Positions 27,168 to 37,905 of a DNA stretch of 64,000 bases are shown piece after piece. The stretch is from positions 930,001 through 994,000 of the forward strand of contig NC_044014.1 of assembly GCF_900496995.4 (NCBI RefSeq). The letters are read 5' to 3'. Positions within the stretch are counted from its first letter, which is position 1. Each line of letters begins with the position of its first letter. The translations under genes were made by a program, and so were the position numbers. The DNA is from Aquila chrysaetos chrysaetos (taxonomy: Eukaryota > Chordata > Aves > Accipitriformes > Accipitridae). The notes below the pieces were generated by a model. It saw only the letters and a program-made list of their open reading frames with translations, did not search any database and was not told where the DNA came from.

Positions 27168-30100
27168 GTAAGGGCCTGCGGCCGCTGACAGGGGAGGTCG
27201 GGCCTGGGGCCGCCGCGGGCGGTGGCGGGGTCTGTGAGGCGGTCCGGCCTCCCCTCTCTTCCTCCCTCCCGCGGTGCCCGCCGGCCTGCGCGGCCGCGGG
27301 CGGCGCTGCCCTCAGGGGCGGCGCGGCGCTGAGGCGGTCGGGCGGTCGGTCCGCCGCCGCCCCGGGCCTACCTGGAGGCCGGGCGCGGAGGCGGGGGCGG
27401 GCGGTGTCTCTGCCGCCGCGGCGCGGGCGCTTTGCGGGGGGCGAAGCCGCGGGGCAGCGTCCTGCGGCCATTAAGGCGCCAGAAGCGCGCCTGCCTCCGT
27501 GGGTCCGGGCAGCCCCACCGAGGCTTGCTGCTCGGGCGGTATGTCCCTCGGCGGAGCCGGGCCTGGGGGACGCTCCGGTGCCGGTCGGTGCCTGCCCGGA
27601 GCGGGCAGGCGAGACCTGACGCGCTGCGCCCGGTCAGCCCCCGTCCGTACGGGGCGGGTTTCCCTCCCCTTCGGCTGTGCCCGTACCGCAGCCCCGCAGT
27701 CATTGCTCGTTAAACCAACCGTCCTCAGAGCTTCCTCGTCGCGCAGGGAGGTGAAGACTCGGACGGAAGAACGGGTCAGATGTAAAACGCCCTGGTGTCT
27801 CGGTTGTGTAGCTGAACTGGCAAGTAAGGCTAGGTTAGCGTAGATCCTCGTGAGATCTGTGCAGTGGGGCAAATGCGGATCCTTCCTCCTCAAAAGAAAC
27901 CATCTGCGGGCAGTTTGGGATATCCCTTTGAGGAGGGATCAGGGTCAATCGCACGTGTTGTGCGTTTCGCTGAAGTCGGAAGGAAATTTACCTTGCCCGT
28001 GAAAGATCTGTGTGCAGCTGCGTACTAAATTGTGTGATTTACACGGTGACTTTTAGCAATTTAAGGAGAGATTCTCATTTTTCTGTAGAATTTTGCTTTT
28101 TTGTTTCCGGTTTTGGAAGCCATACATTAAGAAATTAAGATTTCCAGACCTGCTGCGCTCCCGCAGTATGTATCCTGGGCTGGAATATCATACAAGATCA
28201 TTCTCTTCAAAATCCTTCCCCACAACTTGGTCTGTTCAGTTTGCATTGCCATGTTATGTGCGCTTTTTATCTGTTTGTATTTCCAACCTCATAAAAATAC
28301 GGTTTCTTTTATCTTTAAATGATAATACAATAGGACATTCCTAGTGCACTAGCACAACCTTACTCTCAAGAGAGTCTAAAAAAACCCAACAAACGTGTGA
28401 AACACAGGTAATTCTGTTGTAATCTTAATCTTCTCTGTGTTTTATCATGCATTCACTGTGCTGTATCCAGTAAGATTTCAGTAGGTAGTGTTAGTTCGCT
28501 GTATGAAGCAGTTATGTTTGCCTGTGGTGCTGATGATTGTTGAAATGTGAGCATGCCTCAAATAGTACACATCTTTACAGGAGAAAATAGCTTATGACCA
28601 TGTATACAAATCATTGTAGTGCAGTCCACACAGCATGAAGTTGTTCTGCTTTTATAAGCAGAGGAGCAGAAGCTGAGGTGGGACGTGCTGAGGAGCAAGG
28701 GCAAGTAGACTAGGAGCTAGCTGATACTCAAGGTAGCTGGAGCCAGAGCTCCAGCTGGACACTAGCTTAATTTAAGCTTCAGTGGTTGTGATCATTCTTT
28801 GGTAACAACCTGGGCTTTTATAAATTTGGGGGGAAGGAGTAGGGGAAAGTTTGTCTGGGTATAAACATGTACCCAAACACATACCACATATGGTCACATG
28901 GAGGGGGGAAAAAAACCACAAACCAACTGTCCTGGTTTCGGCCGGGATAGAATTAATTTTCTTTCTAGTAGCTGGTATAGTCTTATGTCTTGGATTCAGT
29001 ATGAGAAGAATGTTGATAACACCCTGGTGTTTTCAGTTGTTGCTAAGTAGTGTTTAGTCTAAAGTCAAGGACTTCTCAGCTTCTCATGCCCAGCCAGCAA
29101 GAAGGCTGGAGGGGCACAAGAAGGTGGGAGGGGACCCAGCCAGGACAGCTGACCCAAACTGGCCAAAGGATATTCCATACCATATGTCATGGCCAGTATA
29201 TAAACTGGGGTGAGTTGGCCTGGAGGGATTGCTGCTCAGGAACTAACTGAGCATTGGTCGGTGAGTGGTGAGCAATTGCATTGTGCATAACTTGTTTTGT
29301 ATATTCCAATCCTTTTATTGTTACTGTCATTTTATTATTGTTGTTGTTATCATTATTAGTTTCTTGCTTTCTGTTCTATTAAACTGTTCTTATCTCAACC
29401 CGTAAGTTTTACCTTTTTCCTTCCGATTCTTTCCCCCATCCCACTGGGTGGGGGGGAAGTCAGTGAGTGGCTGCCTGGTGCTTCGTTGCTGGCTGGGGTT
29501 AAACCATGACACAACCAAAACAACAAACCAGTTGTGAAGTAAAAGAGGCTATCCAGAAAAATGCTACTTCAAAGCTTGTAACTCAGTATGTTTCCATTCG
29601 AAAGATACTGTGGTCATCTGGCTTTTTAGAAGAGAGATATTACTGTTACTAGTGCAGGTTAAGCACTTTGGCTTTTTGCTGTTTTAATTTAATTTATGAA
29701 CCTTCAATCTCTTCACAACCAGTATGTCTTTCTTCATTTGATGTTTCTATGTCAGGCTAGATCTCTGCATTGGCTTCTCCCCTTCTCCATACCTCTAAAA
29801 CTGCTCCTTTATTCCTTCTGCTGTTCTCTTGACCTCTGCCCCAGCCTCCCTTCCTCAGCAGGAACAGTCCAAACACCACTATCTGTCTCTCCCTTTCTGT
29901 GCTTATGCCTTGGACATCATTTCTGCTGTGCTCACCAGAATTCTGGGAGTTTCACTTGCCCTCTTTCTCCTGTATTTACTGTTACATTTCGTGTAAACTG
30001 TTCTAGAATGGGCACAATACTTCTATCTACTTCTGTTGTTGTTTACACACCTAAGCGTGTTAGGTAAATGCCACTGACATTTATACAATGCAAATACTCT

Positions 30101-33100
30101 CTGTCCCTTGATCTGATATTTATAAATGAGACAACAGATACAGGTCCTTTTGTGCATTGGTTACTGCTAGCCTAGAAGAGAGTTGTTACTCAGCACACTC
30201 TTAAAAAAACAAAGCAACATGTGACTGTCTGTGTTAAATATACTGCAAGTAGCAAACACATGATCTAGTTGTTGCCACATATCCTCTATTGCTTAACAGT
30301 AACACCTAAAAAACCCTTACTGAAAAAGGCTAAACAAAACACAGTTATTGGACTTTCAATAAATGAATAAATAAACTTTGGAAGAGAAAGTCCTTGAGAT
30401 TGTTTTGTTTGACTACCACCTATGTTGAACAATAAAAATTAAATGTATCCTGAAATTAAAGATCTTCAGCCGCAGAAAGAGACACAATGTACTGACCAGC
30501 TTCAGTTCTGTGAGACTTCCAGCTCACTAACAAAGGCATCCCCACATTTTGGCATTTCATCATGTTTATTAGCTGAGATGTCAATGCTAGTACTTCCGCA
30601 TGTCATACTATAATGTCATGCTGGGGAGGATCAACAGTCTCATATTTTACGTGCCTTTTATGCAAAATCACTTGGTTTATTCTGCTTCTATTTTCAATTA
30701 TGCCAAGCAGGTTCCTGGGTGGAACTCCACTTCAGCAGTAATGGAAATGGCAGTGGAAACACTGTCACTCCAACGAGCCAAGAACAAGTACCAGCCTCTA
30801 TTTCCATTCACAATGGTGACATGGAGAAAATACTCCTTGATGCTCAACACGAATCTGGAAGAAGCAGTTCAAGAGAAAGTTCACATTGCGACAGGTAAAC
30901 AAGATGCTTTATTGTAAGCAAAGTAAAGGTCACTATTAGACAAAGCCATTTTTATGCACAAGTGGCAAAGACAAATCCAGAAATGCTTATGTATGTGTGT
31001 GTGTTTACATATGTTTGTGCATATACACGCATGCAGAGAGGAAGAGATAGGAAAATTTCATATTTAAAAGATTGGTATTTAAATACTAGAGTAATGCCTG
31101 TGTGGAAGCCTGTCCTGAAACCAGAAAGAAATTACAGGGGAGAGGACTCTAGGAGAGTTGTCACATCTCACGAGGATGCCATCTTAGGGTTTTGGTGTAT
31201 CCTGATAAAGAAGGCCAGCAGCAGCAGCTGAACTTACCATGGGTGTGCTGCTCCTGTACAGGCAGCAGCCTTGTTCTAGTAAATAAAATACTCTGGAGCC
31301 GTGTGTGGCTGTCATTCTAAAGGTTCAGTCCTTGTGCAAGCAGTGTCAGTTCTGTTCTTAAGAGCATATAGCGCTACTAACACTGCTGTCTGCAACAGGA
31401 ATGTTAGAGAAAGGTGATAATAAGCAACTTGTGTTTTGTAATGCAGTACATCAGTTAATAGTTCTTAGGTAATTGCTAAGAATTGTCCTATATCTAGTTT
31501 ACAAATCATAACGGATTTCTAGGAGTATAACATAACAAAACAACTTATATCTGATGCAAATTGTCAGTCAGTGTTATTAATTAATTTATTTGATTTTGAT
31601 GGGCTATGAAGTCTACAGCCTAAAGTTTATTTAAAAAAAAAAAAAAAGAGCTACAGGACTCAAAATAGACAGTAGGTTGCAGAACTTCCTAGCCTTATCT
31701 GGCTAGTCTGAATTCAAACCAAACCCCACTTTATTCATCATTTGCTGCCCGTTGTTATTTAATAAGTAACACGGGCCAAATCATACAGCCTCACAGGCAT
31801 ATCTCTGCACTGCTGAAAAACAGCTCTGTGCAGCAAACTTCTTGGCAGATCGTTAGACGATCAAAGATTAATTGAATATGATGGCTGGATTATGTCACCC
31901 ATTGACAGATTAATCTCTTAAATTATGGTCAGGGCACTGTAGCTCTTTGGGAGAACTGTGGATGTAAGCTTCATTGACTAGCTTTTAGTGCATAACATAA
32001 ACAATGTCATAAAAAATTTATTGAGTTCTTTCTTACTTGTGCTTCTCTCTTTATCAAGCCCTCCTCGTTCCCAGACACCTCAGGACAGTCACAGAGCTTT
32101 GGAAATAGAGAGTCACAGCAGTGGAGAAAAGAATAGCTTTCAGGTAAAAATCTCATCTTGCTTTGGGAGAAAGAATTTCTTACTCTCATTGTTTGAAAAC
32201 CAGCATTAGGAAATAAGAGGTGAAGCTGCTAATGTAGAGACTTAAATAACTTAGAATAGTCTTTGCAGATTCAGGTTTTGTGTATTTGTATCTGACTTGC
32301 ATGGATTTTTTTTTTTTTTTGTTAATCTGTAACCTGAGATATTTCAGAAGGATTTAGGCACCCTACTATCTTGTCTTTTAAAATGGTTGGGTTCTCAAAT
32401 GCCTCTTTCAAGCCACAAGTTGAAAAGGCCAACCTTCAGATCCTACAAGTAGCTTTTAGGAAAAAGACAATCCAAAAAATAACCACTAGTCTAGAATTCA
32501 AGAGAGCTGGAGTCAGCACCTTCCTAAGCCTCCAACTTCTGGTGATCCTGAGATGTATCATGGTTTCTTTTGTCCTGTGAGGTGGGCATTATTCTTTACT
32601 CAGTAGGTCGATTGTGATGTAAGTCTAACAGATTGAGACAATCAGATTTTACATTAAGATATATAGGAAATGCATTGATAGGGTGGGTATATACATGGCT
32701 ATTTATGTGAATATTAATGTTCTGTGGGCAATTTACCATGCAGAAGTTTCCTCTTCCCCCACTGACTGTCAATTTGGCACATTTCATGCATCCCCCACAA
32801 TGAAATTTTATTTAAATGCACTACCACTGGTGCATTATGAATTTAAAAAGTGAATTTGACAGCAGCAAGAATTCCTAGAGTCACTTAAATGTGACAGCCA
32901 ATAACATACATTTTCAGAGCACTGCCATGGCTTTATGATTCCGTTTTGTTTTAACAACTAGTACTTAGTATTTCTACATGCTGCTTTGAAAAACTCACTG
33001 TTAGTTCTCATTTCATTTTGTACATTTGTTTACATAATTGCAAAGAAAATTAGTAAATACATTTGAGAAAAGAGTGGGGAAAACGGATACTATACATTAA

Positions 33101-36100
33101 CCATGTTTTATTGATATACAGCTTGTTGCATGATGACAGGCTAAAATCTTAAGTCTTCACTGTGATTAGATACTGGCTTTTAGTATGAAAAAATTTACTT
33201 ATAAAATATTTTGAGGAGTAAAGTATTAAAAGTATTTAAGTAAATTTCTCTGCTCTTCCAAAGACTTGGTGTATTATCTTGAGTAAATCACTCTCCCTGC
33301 ACTGTTTATATACAAAGAGATACTATTTTCTCATTAAATCGAAGTATATTCTGTGCCTGTGACTAATTCTTACAGGGTTAGCAGTTAGCAATTAGAAATC
33401 AAGATTATATTTCACTTGGGGCCTCTGCATGAAGAGATGTACTATGTACAATAAACTGGCAAAAGTTACCAGCACTAACAGTTACTCATGCTCTGATGTG
33501 CAATGTTATTTCTTTAATTCTAGTAAGAACTCAGGACCCTTGCATCTGACTTTAAAAAAACAGATTTCTTCCATCACTTCCCTCTTTCAGTTACTGTTGT
33601 TTATGATCTGTAGCTGAGTGTGCACTGGCTATTATCATCTCGGGGTCTCCTTGATTTCCTTGGCTGTCTGTGTTAGTTCATGGATTATCTTCTATCCCAT
33701 GTTATGAACTTTTTAAAACAAGGTCTATGTGTTTGCTGTTTGTACAGTATTTAACCTTGTGGGGTTTCAACTTCATACAGTTTCTAAGTTATACAGATGT
33801 ATTAATAATACGTAGATTTAATCAGTTCTCAAAATTACATGAAATGTGCTTGGTCCCATTGACTCTTCCTTTATCTGAAACTCTCCCCATTATCTCTATG
33901 ACTCTTACAGGAATCTAGCTGAATGAATTACCACCTTCAGGTTAGCTAAATATGTTCCTGGAAATTAATTATTTTTATTTTGTATTTCCAGAAAACCCTT
34001 CCTATGTTTAAAGATCATTATTTAGACTTTGAGAACAAATAATCAAAAGTTAGAAAACCATCAGAATTAAAGTTGCGTGGACAATTTTATTTCCATTCTT
34101 AAGTGTATATGTCTGCATATATAGCTATGTTAATTCTATGATCAGATGCTATTTTCATCACAAGACCTTGGCTCCATTTAATGCACATGTATTAAGCAAG
34201 AAACTATTCTTATTCAGCATTTATGCTGTAACTCACTTGAAAACAAAGCCACTGTTTGTTTGGGGGTGTTTTTCTGCACAGATGTGTGCAGGTCGACCTG
34301 GGCTCACTTCACCCCTATTTCCAATACTGGCCCAAAAGCCAGGTAGCTTTATGAGACTAGAAGTAGTTTCACTTGGCTTGTGTTAGCTTGATCAAGGATC
34401 TTCAGATAAGTATGACATCCATCCAGTTTTGAATGCAGGCAAAAAGTTTCTTCTGCCAAATGTCAGTCAGATGTGTGAACTGGAGATATTTTTGGATCCT
34501 GTATGTAAGGATTAAATGCAGGGCTCTGGCATTTTATTTCCAGGGTAGTCTTTACTTAAGCAAATATGGGGTATGGATATGGGATATGGTCTTTTCCATT
34601 CACATCCTGCTCTGATGACAGATGTCCCTCCTCCCTCTGTCTTTATGTAGGATCTAAATACTTCAGCAGAAGGGATATGGAGAGTCCACAGTGGGAGGAG
34701 ATAGGAGAAGTGAGCTTCAGAGGTAGTCTAGCATATGGTCTTTGATGCAGAACAGGAGCTTTGTTTTGCAGTACTAACTTCCTACCTGTTGTAGTTCTGA
34801 GTAGCGTTTGATAATGGCTCTTTGTTGTAGTCTGAAGAAGATTTTCTTGAAAGGAAGAAAGAAGTAGAAAGGTTCCTGAAGAAGAATGTAGATCGGATAT
34901 GGGATTGGTCCAGCAGGCCCGAGAACATCCCACCAAAGTGAGTGCTGTCAATTCTTCTGGATGAACTCAGGTGCAGCCTTTACTTCCACAAGTCTAGATA
35001 TGTATCTGTTAATGCTGTGACTATGTTTTCTTCCTCAAAACTAGGGAATTCCTTTTTAAACATCCCAGGCGCACAGCTACTCTCAGCATGAGGAATACCA
35101 GTGTAATGAAGAAAGGGGGGATATTCTCAGCAGAATTTTTGAAGGTTTTTCTTCCATCTCTGCTGCTTTCTCATTTGCTTGCCATTGGACTAGGGTAAGT
35201 GTAAATTAAAAAAAAAAAAAGATAGATTTTTTTTTTAACCTCTGTTCTCTGAGGTGTAATTCTGACTCCCAGTTGCCTCTTTGTCTAAAAGATGGGTAAT
35301 ACTTTTTCCATAGAAGGGGGACATATAGTTATTCAGGAAGTGCTTTCTATTTGTCTGCTTGTGGTATTGCCGAATGTATGAAGTTTTCCTTTTCTGCTTT
35401 TCTCACTAGTTGAGAATTTTTCAAAATAATTAAGGGGCAGTGAAATTAGGAGTTATATGTATGAACCATAGTTACACTTAAACAATACTTGGTTCCATTG
35501 GAGATACGACTGTTGATCTCACAACTAATCGCAAAGGAAAAAGATACTATTTAATATATTTTAAAATTCCACTTGCACCTGGGAGGGATGGGGGACATGA
35601 AACAAAGTGGGAATTGGTTTTCTTTAGATGATTTAGGGGTTAGATGATCCTTCTTTAAAAACAGCTGCAGAACACAGACTAAAGGGAAAAGATTAAATGC
35701 CTTTTAGTTACGATCAGAGTTTGCCTGTGCCTAAGCATGGCAGATTCCCCGATACCAGCAAGGAACGCTGCGAATCTGGGCATGTCTGGCCGCTCTCCCA
35801 GCAGAGTATGCTGTCCCACACTGGAGGGCTCAGGGAGAAGTCAGATGAGTTCTGGGGTGACACCTGTCTTTAGCTCTGGTCCTGCTCTTTGTCTGCTCAC
35901 TCCCTTGCATAAATCCTGAACCTGATCAAGGCTGTGAAAGTTGAGAGTGAGGGGATGCAAGAGATTGAGGGGAAGAGGAGGGCTCTGTGCAGCTGCAGTA
36001 ACTGGAAGGAGGGACAGCCCAAACCTTCTGTGGTCCCTGTGATATGCATCATTTTGGATGGATGAAGGCACAGGTTATCTTCCTGTACAAACCCAAGATC

Positions 36101-36963
36101 TCAGCCACATAATACTGTAAAAGTAACATGAGACTAATTTAACTCCTTCCAAAAATAAAATGAGTAATTGGAGAAGATAGAATAAAAGCATAATGGAATT
36201 TTCCTTTCAAAATAAACAAGTTTGGTGATGTAAGTAAGTACTTATTTTCTTCCTGGTCACCTCTACCACTGCTGCAAATTAACATCATTCCAGTTCCATA
36301 ATGATTGAGTAACAAAGTCACATCTTCAGGAAGTGCTTAATGTAGCATCAGTAAAATAGTTACCCTTCAAAATAATAATTTTTTTAAGCTACAAGAAGTA
36401 AATGAATAGAAGATGCAATGTAGGGCAGCTGTGAAAGCATACCAAGCTGGGAAATAATGACTAGAGAAATAGTAAGAAGTACATGAAGATGACAGTAAAA
36501 TGAGAGCTTTACAAATTTCAGAGGTATTCAGCAAATGGAAAAACTTAAGATAACAAAAGGAAAAACATAATAAAACATCTGTCTTTGAGACCTGAACCAG
36601 TGTGTCCTTGCTAACCACATACTTATCTCTGACTCCTGCATTCCTGAAACTGAACAGCTTACACAGAATTGTTCAGTCTTAGAGCTCAGGGAGCATTACT
36701 AGAAAAGGGTGTGCACAAAGTCACTAGCAACTGAAAACCAAGTTTCATACTAGTCAATTGATTTGCCCGCTTAATTATAGCTGGCACTGCTGCTCCTGCT
36801 GGAAATTACGTAACTAGTAACCTGATGAGGAAAAAAAGTGTTCCTTGGATGCTGTATGTTCTTTTTAAAATGAAATGCAGCACTCACTGACTATGTGTTC
36901 TTGGTCCTCAGGATTTACATTGGAAGACGCCTTACGACTACAGCTTCAAGTAGTACGTTTTAA
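27131..36963 (+). CDS. BNIP3: BNIP3, mitophagy receptor / BH3-like protein (complete, six exons)
   Basis: Coding exons are 27131-27167, 30711-30894, 32059-32143, 34831-34937, 35045-35194 and 36912-36963. They sum to 615 nt, giving 204 residues and TAA, against 194 in the short human form. BNIP3 is a tail-anchored outer-mitochondrial-membrane protein that recruits LC3/GABARAP for mitophagy and is induced by hypoxia. Visible landmarks are a LIR motif with W15 and L18 flanked by S14 and S21; the stretch [10 protein letters not shown] at 74-83; a BH3-like region at about 103-130; a conserved [20 protein letters not shown] segment at 143-162; and a transmembrane helix at about 169-191 with S180-H181 and the dimerising AxxxGxxxG (A184, G188, G192). 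The C-terminus is two residues longer than human. The start codon was chosen because exon 1 continues in phase into the LIR exon. Odd point: R124 replaces a Trp conserved in human BNIP3 and BNIP3L. Confidence 0.96.
27951..27957 (+). promoter_or_regulatory. Candidate intronic HRE / E-box (GCACGTG)
   Basis: GCACGTG combines a CACGTG E-box with an ACGTG hypoxia core. It lies 820 bp downstream of the BNIP3 ATG, just past the CpG island. HIF, MYC or USF could bind; which, if any, is unknown. Confidence 0.35.
28736..28755. repeat. Small inverted repeat
   Basis: GCTGGAG and CTCCAGC form a 7-bp perfect stem with a 6-base loop in BNIP3 intron 1. It is too short to call a structured RNA. Confidence 0.6.
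28928..29511 (+). mobile_element. Solo LTR of an avian endogenous retrovirus, sense orientation
   Basis: The 584-bp unit begins TGTCCTGG and ends CATGACA (TG..CA ends), flanked on both sides by CAAC (28924-28927 and 29512-29515), a 4-bp target-site duplication. Inside are a TATA box (TATATAAA, 29197-29204), an AT-rich stretch and a polyadenylation signal ATTAAA at 29378-29383, in the order expected of U3, R and U5. The opening and closing blocks match an LTR family I recognise as abundant in Neoaves. No gag, pol or env is present, so it is a solo LTR left by recombination. It sits in intron 1 of BNIP3 in the same orientation as the gene. The 4-bp duplication would fit class I elements, but I leave the class open. 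Confidence 0.9.
30711..30894 (+). CDS. BNIP3: BNIP3 exon 2 (LIR exon)
   Basis: This exon of 184 nt starts in phase 1 and ends in phase 2 (acceptor AAGCAG, donor AG|GTAAAC). It encodes [10 protein letters not shown], the LC3-interacting region, then a polar Ser/Thr/Asn stretch, then [20 protein letters not shown], which matches BNIP3 closely, up to the start of the CDS tripeptide. Confidence 0.97.
30895..32058 (+). other. BNIP3 intron 2 (1164 bp)
   Basis: This phase-2 intron runs from GTAAAC to TATCAAG. A poly-A tract lies near 31631-31646. No other feature was seen. Confidence 0.9.
32059..32143 (+). CDS. BNIP3: BNIP3 exon 3
   Basis: This exon of 85 nt encodes [18 protein letters not shown] and a Ser-rich tail ending in Gln, before the donor CAG|GTAAAA. 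It returns the frame to phase 0. PPRSQTPQD is diagnostic for BNIP3 and BNIP3L. Confidence 0.97.
32144..34830 (+). other. BNIP3 intron 3 (2687 bp)
   Basis: This phase-0 intron ends in TTGTTGTAG. It is AT-rich with a T14 run near 32310. No coding match was found on either strand. Confidence 0.9.
34831..34937 (+). CDS. BNIP3: BNIP3 exon 4 (BH3-like region)
   Basis: This exon of 107 nt encodes residues 103-137: acidic SEED, then [13 protein letters not shown], then [15 protein letters not shown]. Relative to human it has FL for DI, RF for SI, V122 for Ser and R124 (CGG) for Trp (TGG). The [13 protein letters not shown] block is unchanged. Donor AA|GTGAGT. Confidence 0.97.
35045..35194 (+). CDS. 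BNIP3: BNIP3 exon 5 (pre-membrane and transmembrane)
   Basis: This exon of 150 nt follows a 107-bp intron (34938-35044). It encodes [10 protein letters not shown], the [14 protein letters not shown] segment, then FSAEFLKVF and most of the transmembrane helix through LLAIGL. Donor G|GTAAGT splits the central Gly of the AxxxGxxxG motif. Confidence 0.98.
35195..36911 (+). other. BNIP3 intron 5 (1717 bp)
   Basis: This phase-2 intron runs from GTAAGT to CCTCAG. It is AT-rich, with an A12 run near 35208 and a T9 run close after. No other feature was seen. Confidence 0.9.
36912..36963 (+). CDS. BNIP3: BNIP3 exon 6 (C-terminus and stop)
   Basis: It encodes the end of the transmembrane helix and the short lumenal/intermembrane tail [16 protein letters not shown], then TAA. 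The last TM Gly (G192) of the dimerisation motif is here. Confidence 0.96.
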
Positions 36964-37905
36964 AGGCACTTGACATCTAGTTTCAGAGCAAAGAAAATAC
37001 TCATCTGGGAATACAGGAGGTGAACAGCAGAAACATCTGAGCTAGCGATGACTACCTGATCAGTGTGTACTTGTTCTGTAAATGTGTTCTTGTTTAGTGA
37101 GAATGGGAAAAGAGATACTAAAGCTAATGTATCGTATATAGTCTTCTGGATCAATTCATAGAGCTTTTTTCAGATGCATTAACATCTGTTATTGCTTTGT
37201 AGTGAAGTATCTTTGAAAATTAAAAGAACTTGATGTTTAAAAACAATCCTAGCTTTAATATAGCAATCTGATTCAGCTAGGTATTCATCTAAACTGCTGT
37301 TTTGTTGTACTTCATGGATGTGAATATTTGTCACTGCTGCTGTAATCATGACAATAAGGGATTAGCCCAAAACAATGTGTGGCCTTATGTACTATATATG
37401 GGAATTCAGAGAAGCTTTTACCTTGCTCGAGGCAGTTTCTTCCTTATGTAGATTTTACTTAGTGTGCTCTCACATTTGTGTGAGATGTGAAGTGTTGAGA
37501 GACACAGTCAGCTGGAAGGAATTAGCACGAGTGAAACTTCCATCAGTTTTTACTAGTTCGGAGTGCGATGCAGAACAGCCTGGATTAAAATTTGGACTTT
37601 AGTGCCTAATACATAGCTTCTTTTGCAAAGATGTTTATTTAACTCCCCAATTAATAGAAGTTCCTTCTGTTGTATCTACTTGCAGGCTACTGCTTCTCAG
37701 TCTTTTTATCTGTAAAATAATAAATTTGCATCTTATATTTGCCTCATCCTTGTATAGATTTTAAAAAAGGGTTGCTTGCTTATTTGTTTTTACTAATGGA
37801 ATGCCTTTTCATTCAGTGATTGTACCTTATTTAATGAGAAAATGAATGTTTGCCAAAATATCATGTTTTATATATTTAAATAAAAAGGTTCCTTGTGGAG
37901 TCAGA
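36964..37905 (+). other. BNIP3: BNIP3 3' untranslated region (approximate)
   Basis: It runs from the stop codon to a likely cleavage point 15-25 bases after the AATAAA at 37879-37884, followed by a TG-rich stretch (CTTGTGGAGTC). The length of about 940 nt is plausible for BNIP3. A second AATAAA at 38140-38145 could give a longer form. Confidence 0.6.
37879..37884 (+). terminator. BNIP3 polyadenylation signal (AATAAA)
   Basis: A canonical hexamer lies 916 bp after the stop, followed within 10-15 bases by a GT-rich element. An alternative hexamer lies at 38140. Confidence 0.6.

Larger units (their letters stand above)
26640..27720 (+). promoter_or_regulatory. BNIP3: CpG island and promoter of BNIP3
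   Basis: GC content and CpG density rise abruptly near 26640 and fall again after about 27720. The block spans the presumed transcription start, the short first coding exon at 27131-27167 and the beginning of intron 1. There is no TATA box at a sensible distance. Instead a CCAAT box, a GC box and a CRE lie 130-160 bp upstream of the ATG, as expected for a CpG-island promoter. The transcription start itself is inferred (roughly 27020-27060), not seen. Overlapping open frames on both strands inside the island are a by-product of its low stop-codon density. Confidence 0.85.
27168..30710 (+). other. BNIP3 intron 1 (3543 bp)
   Basis: This is a phase-1 intron running from GTAAGG to a GCCAAGCAG acceptor. 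It holds the tail of the CpG island, a candidate hypoxia/E-box element (GCACGTG at 27951-27957), a solo LTR at 28928-29511 and no other gene. Confidence 0.9.

Noticed and set aside
27271-27893. Long open frames on both strands in the BNIP3 CpG island
   Set aside because: Arg/Pro/Gly-rich translations typical of GC-rich non-coding DNA in intron 1.
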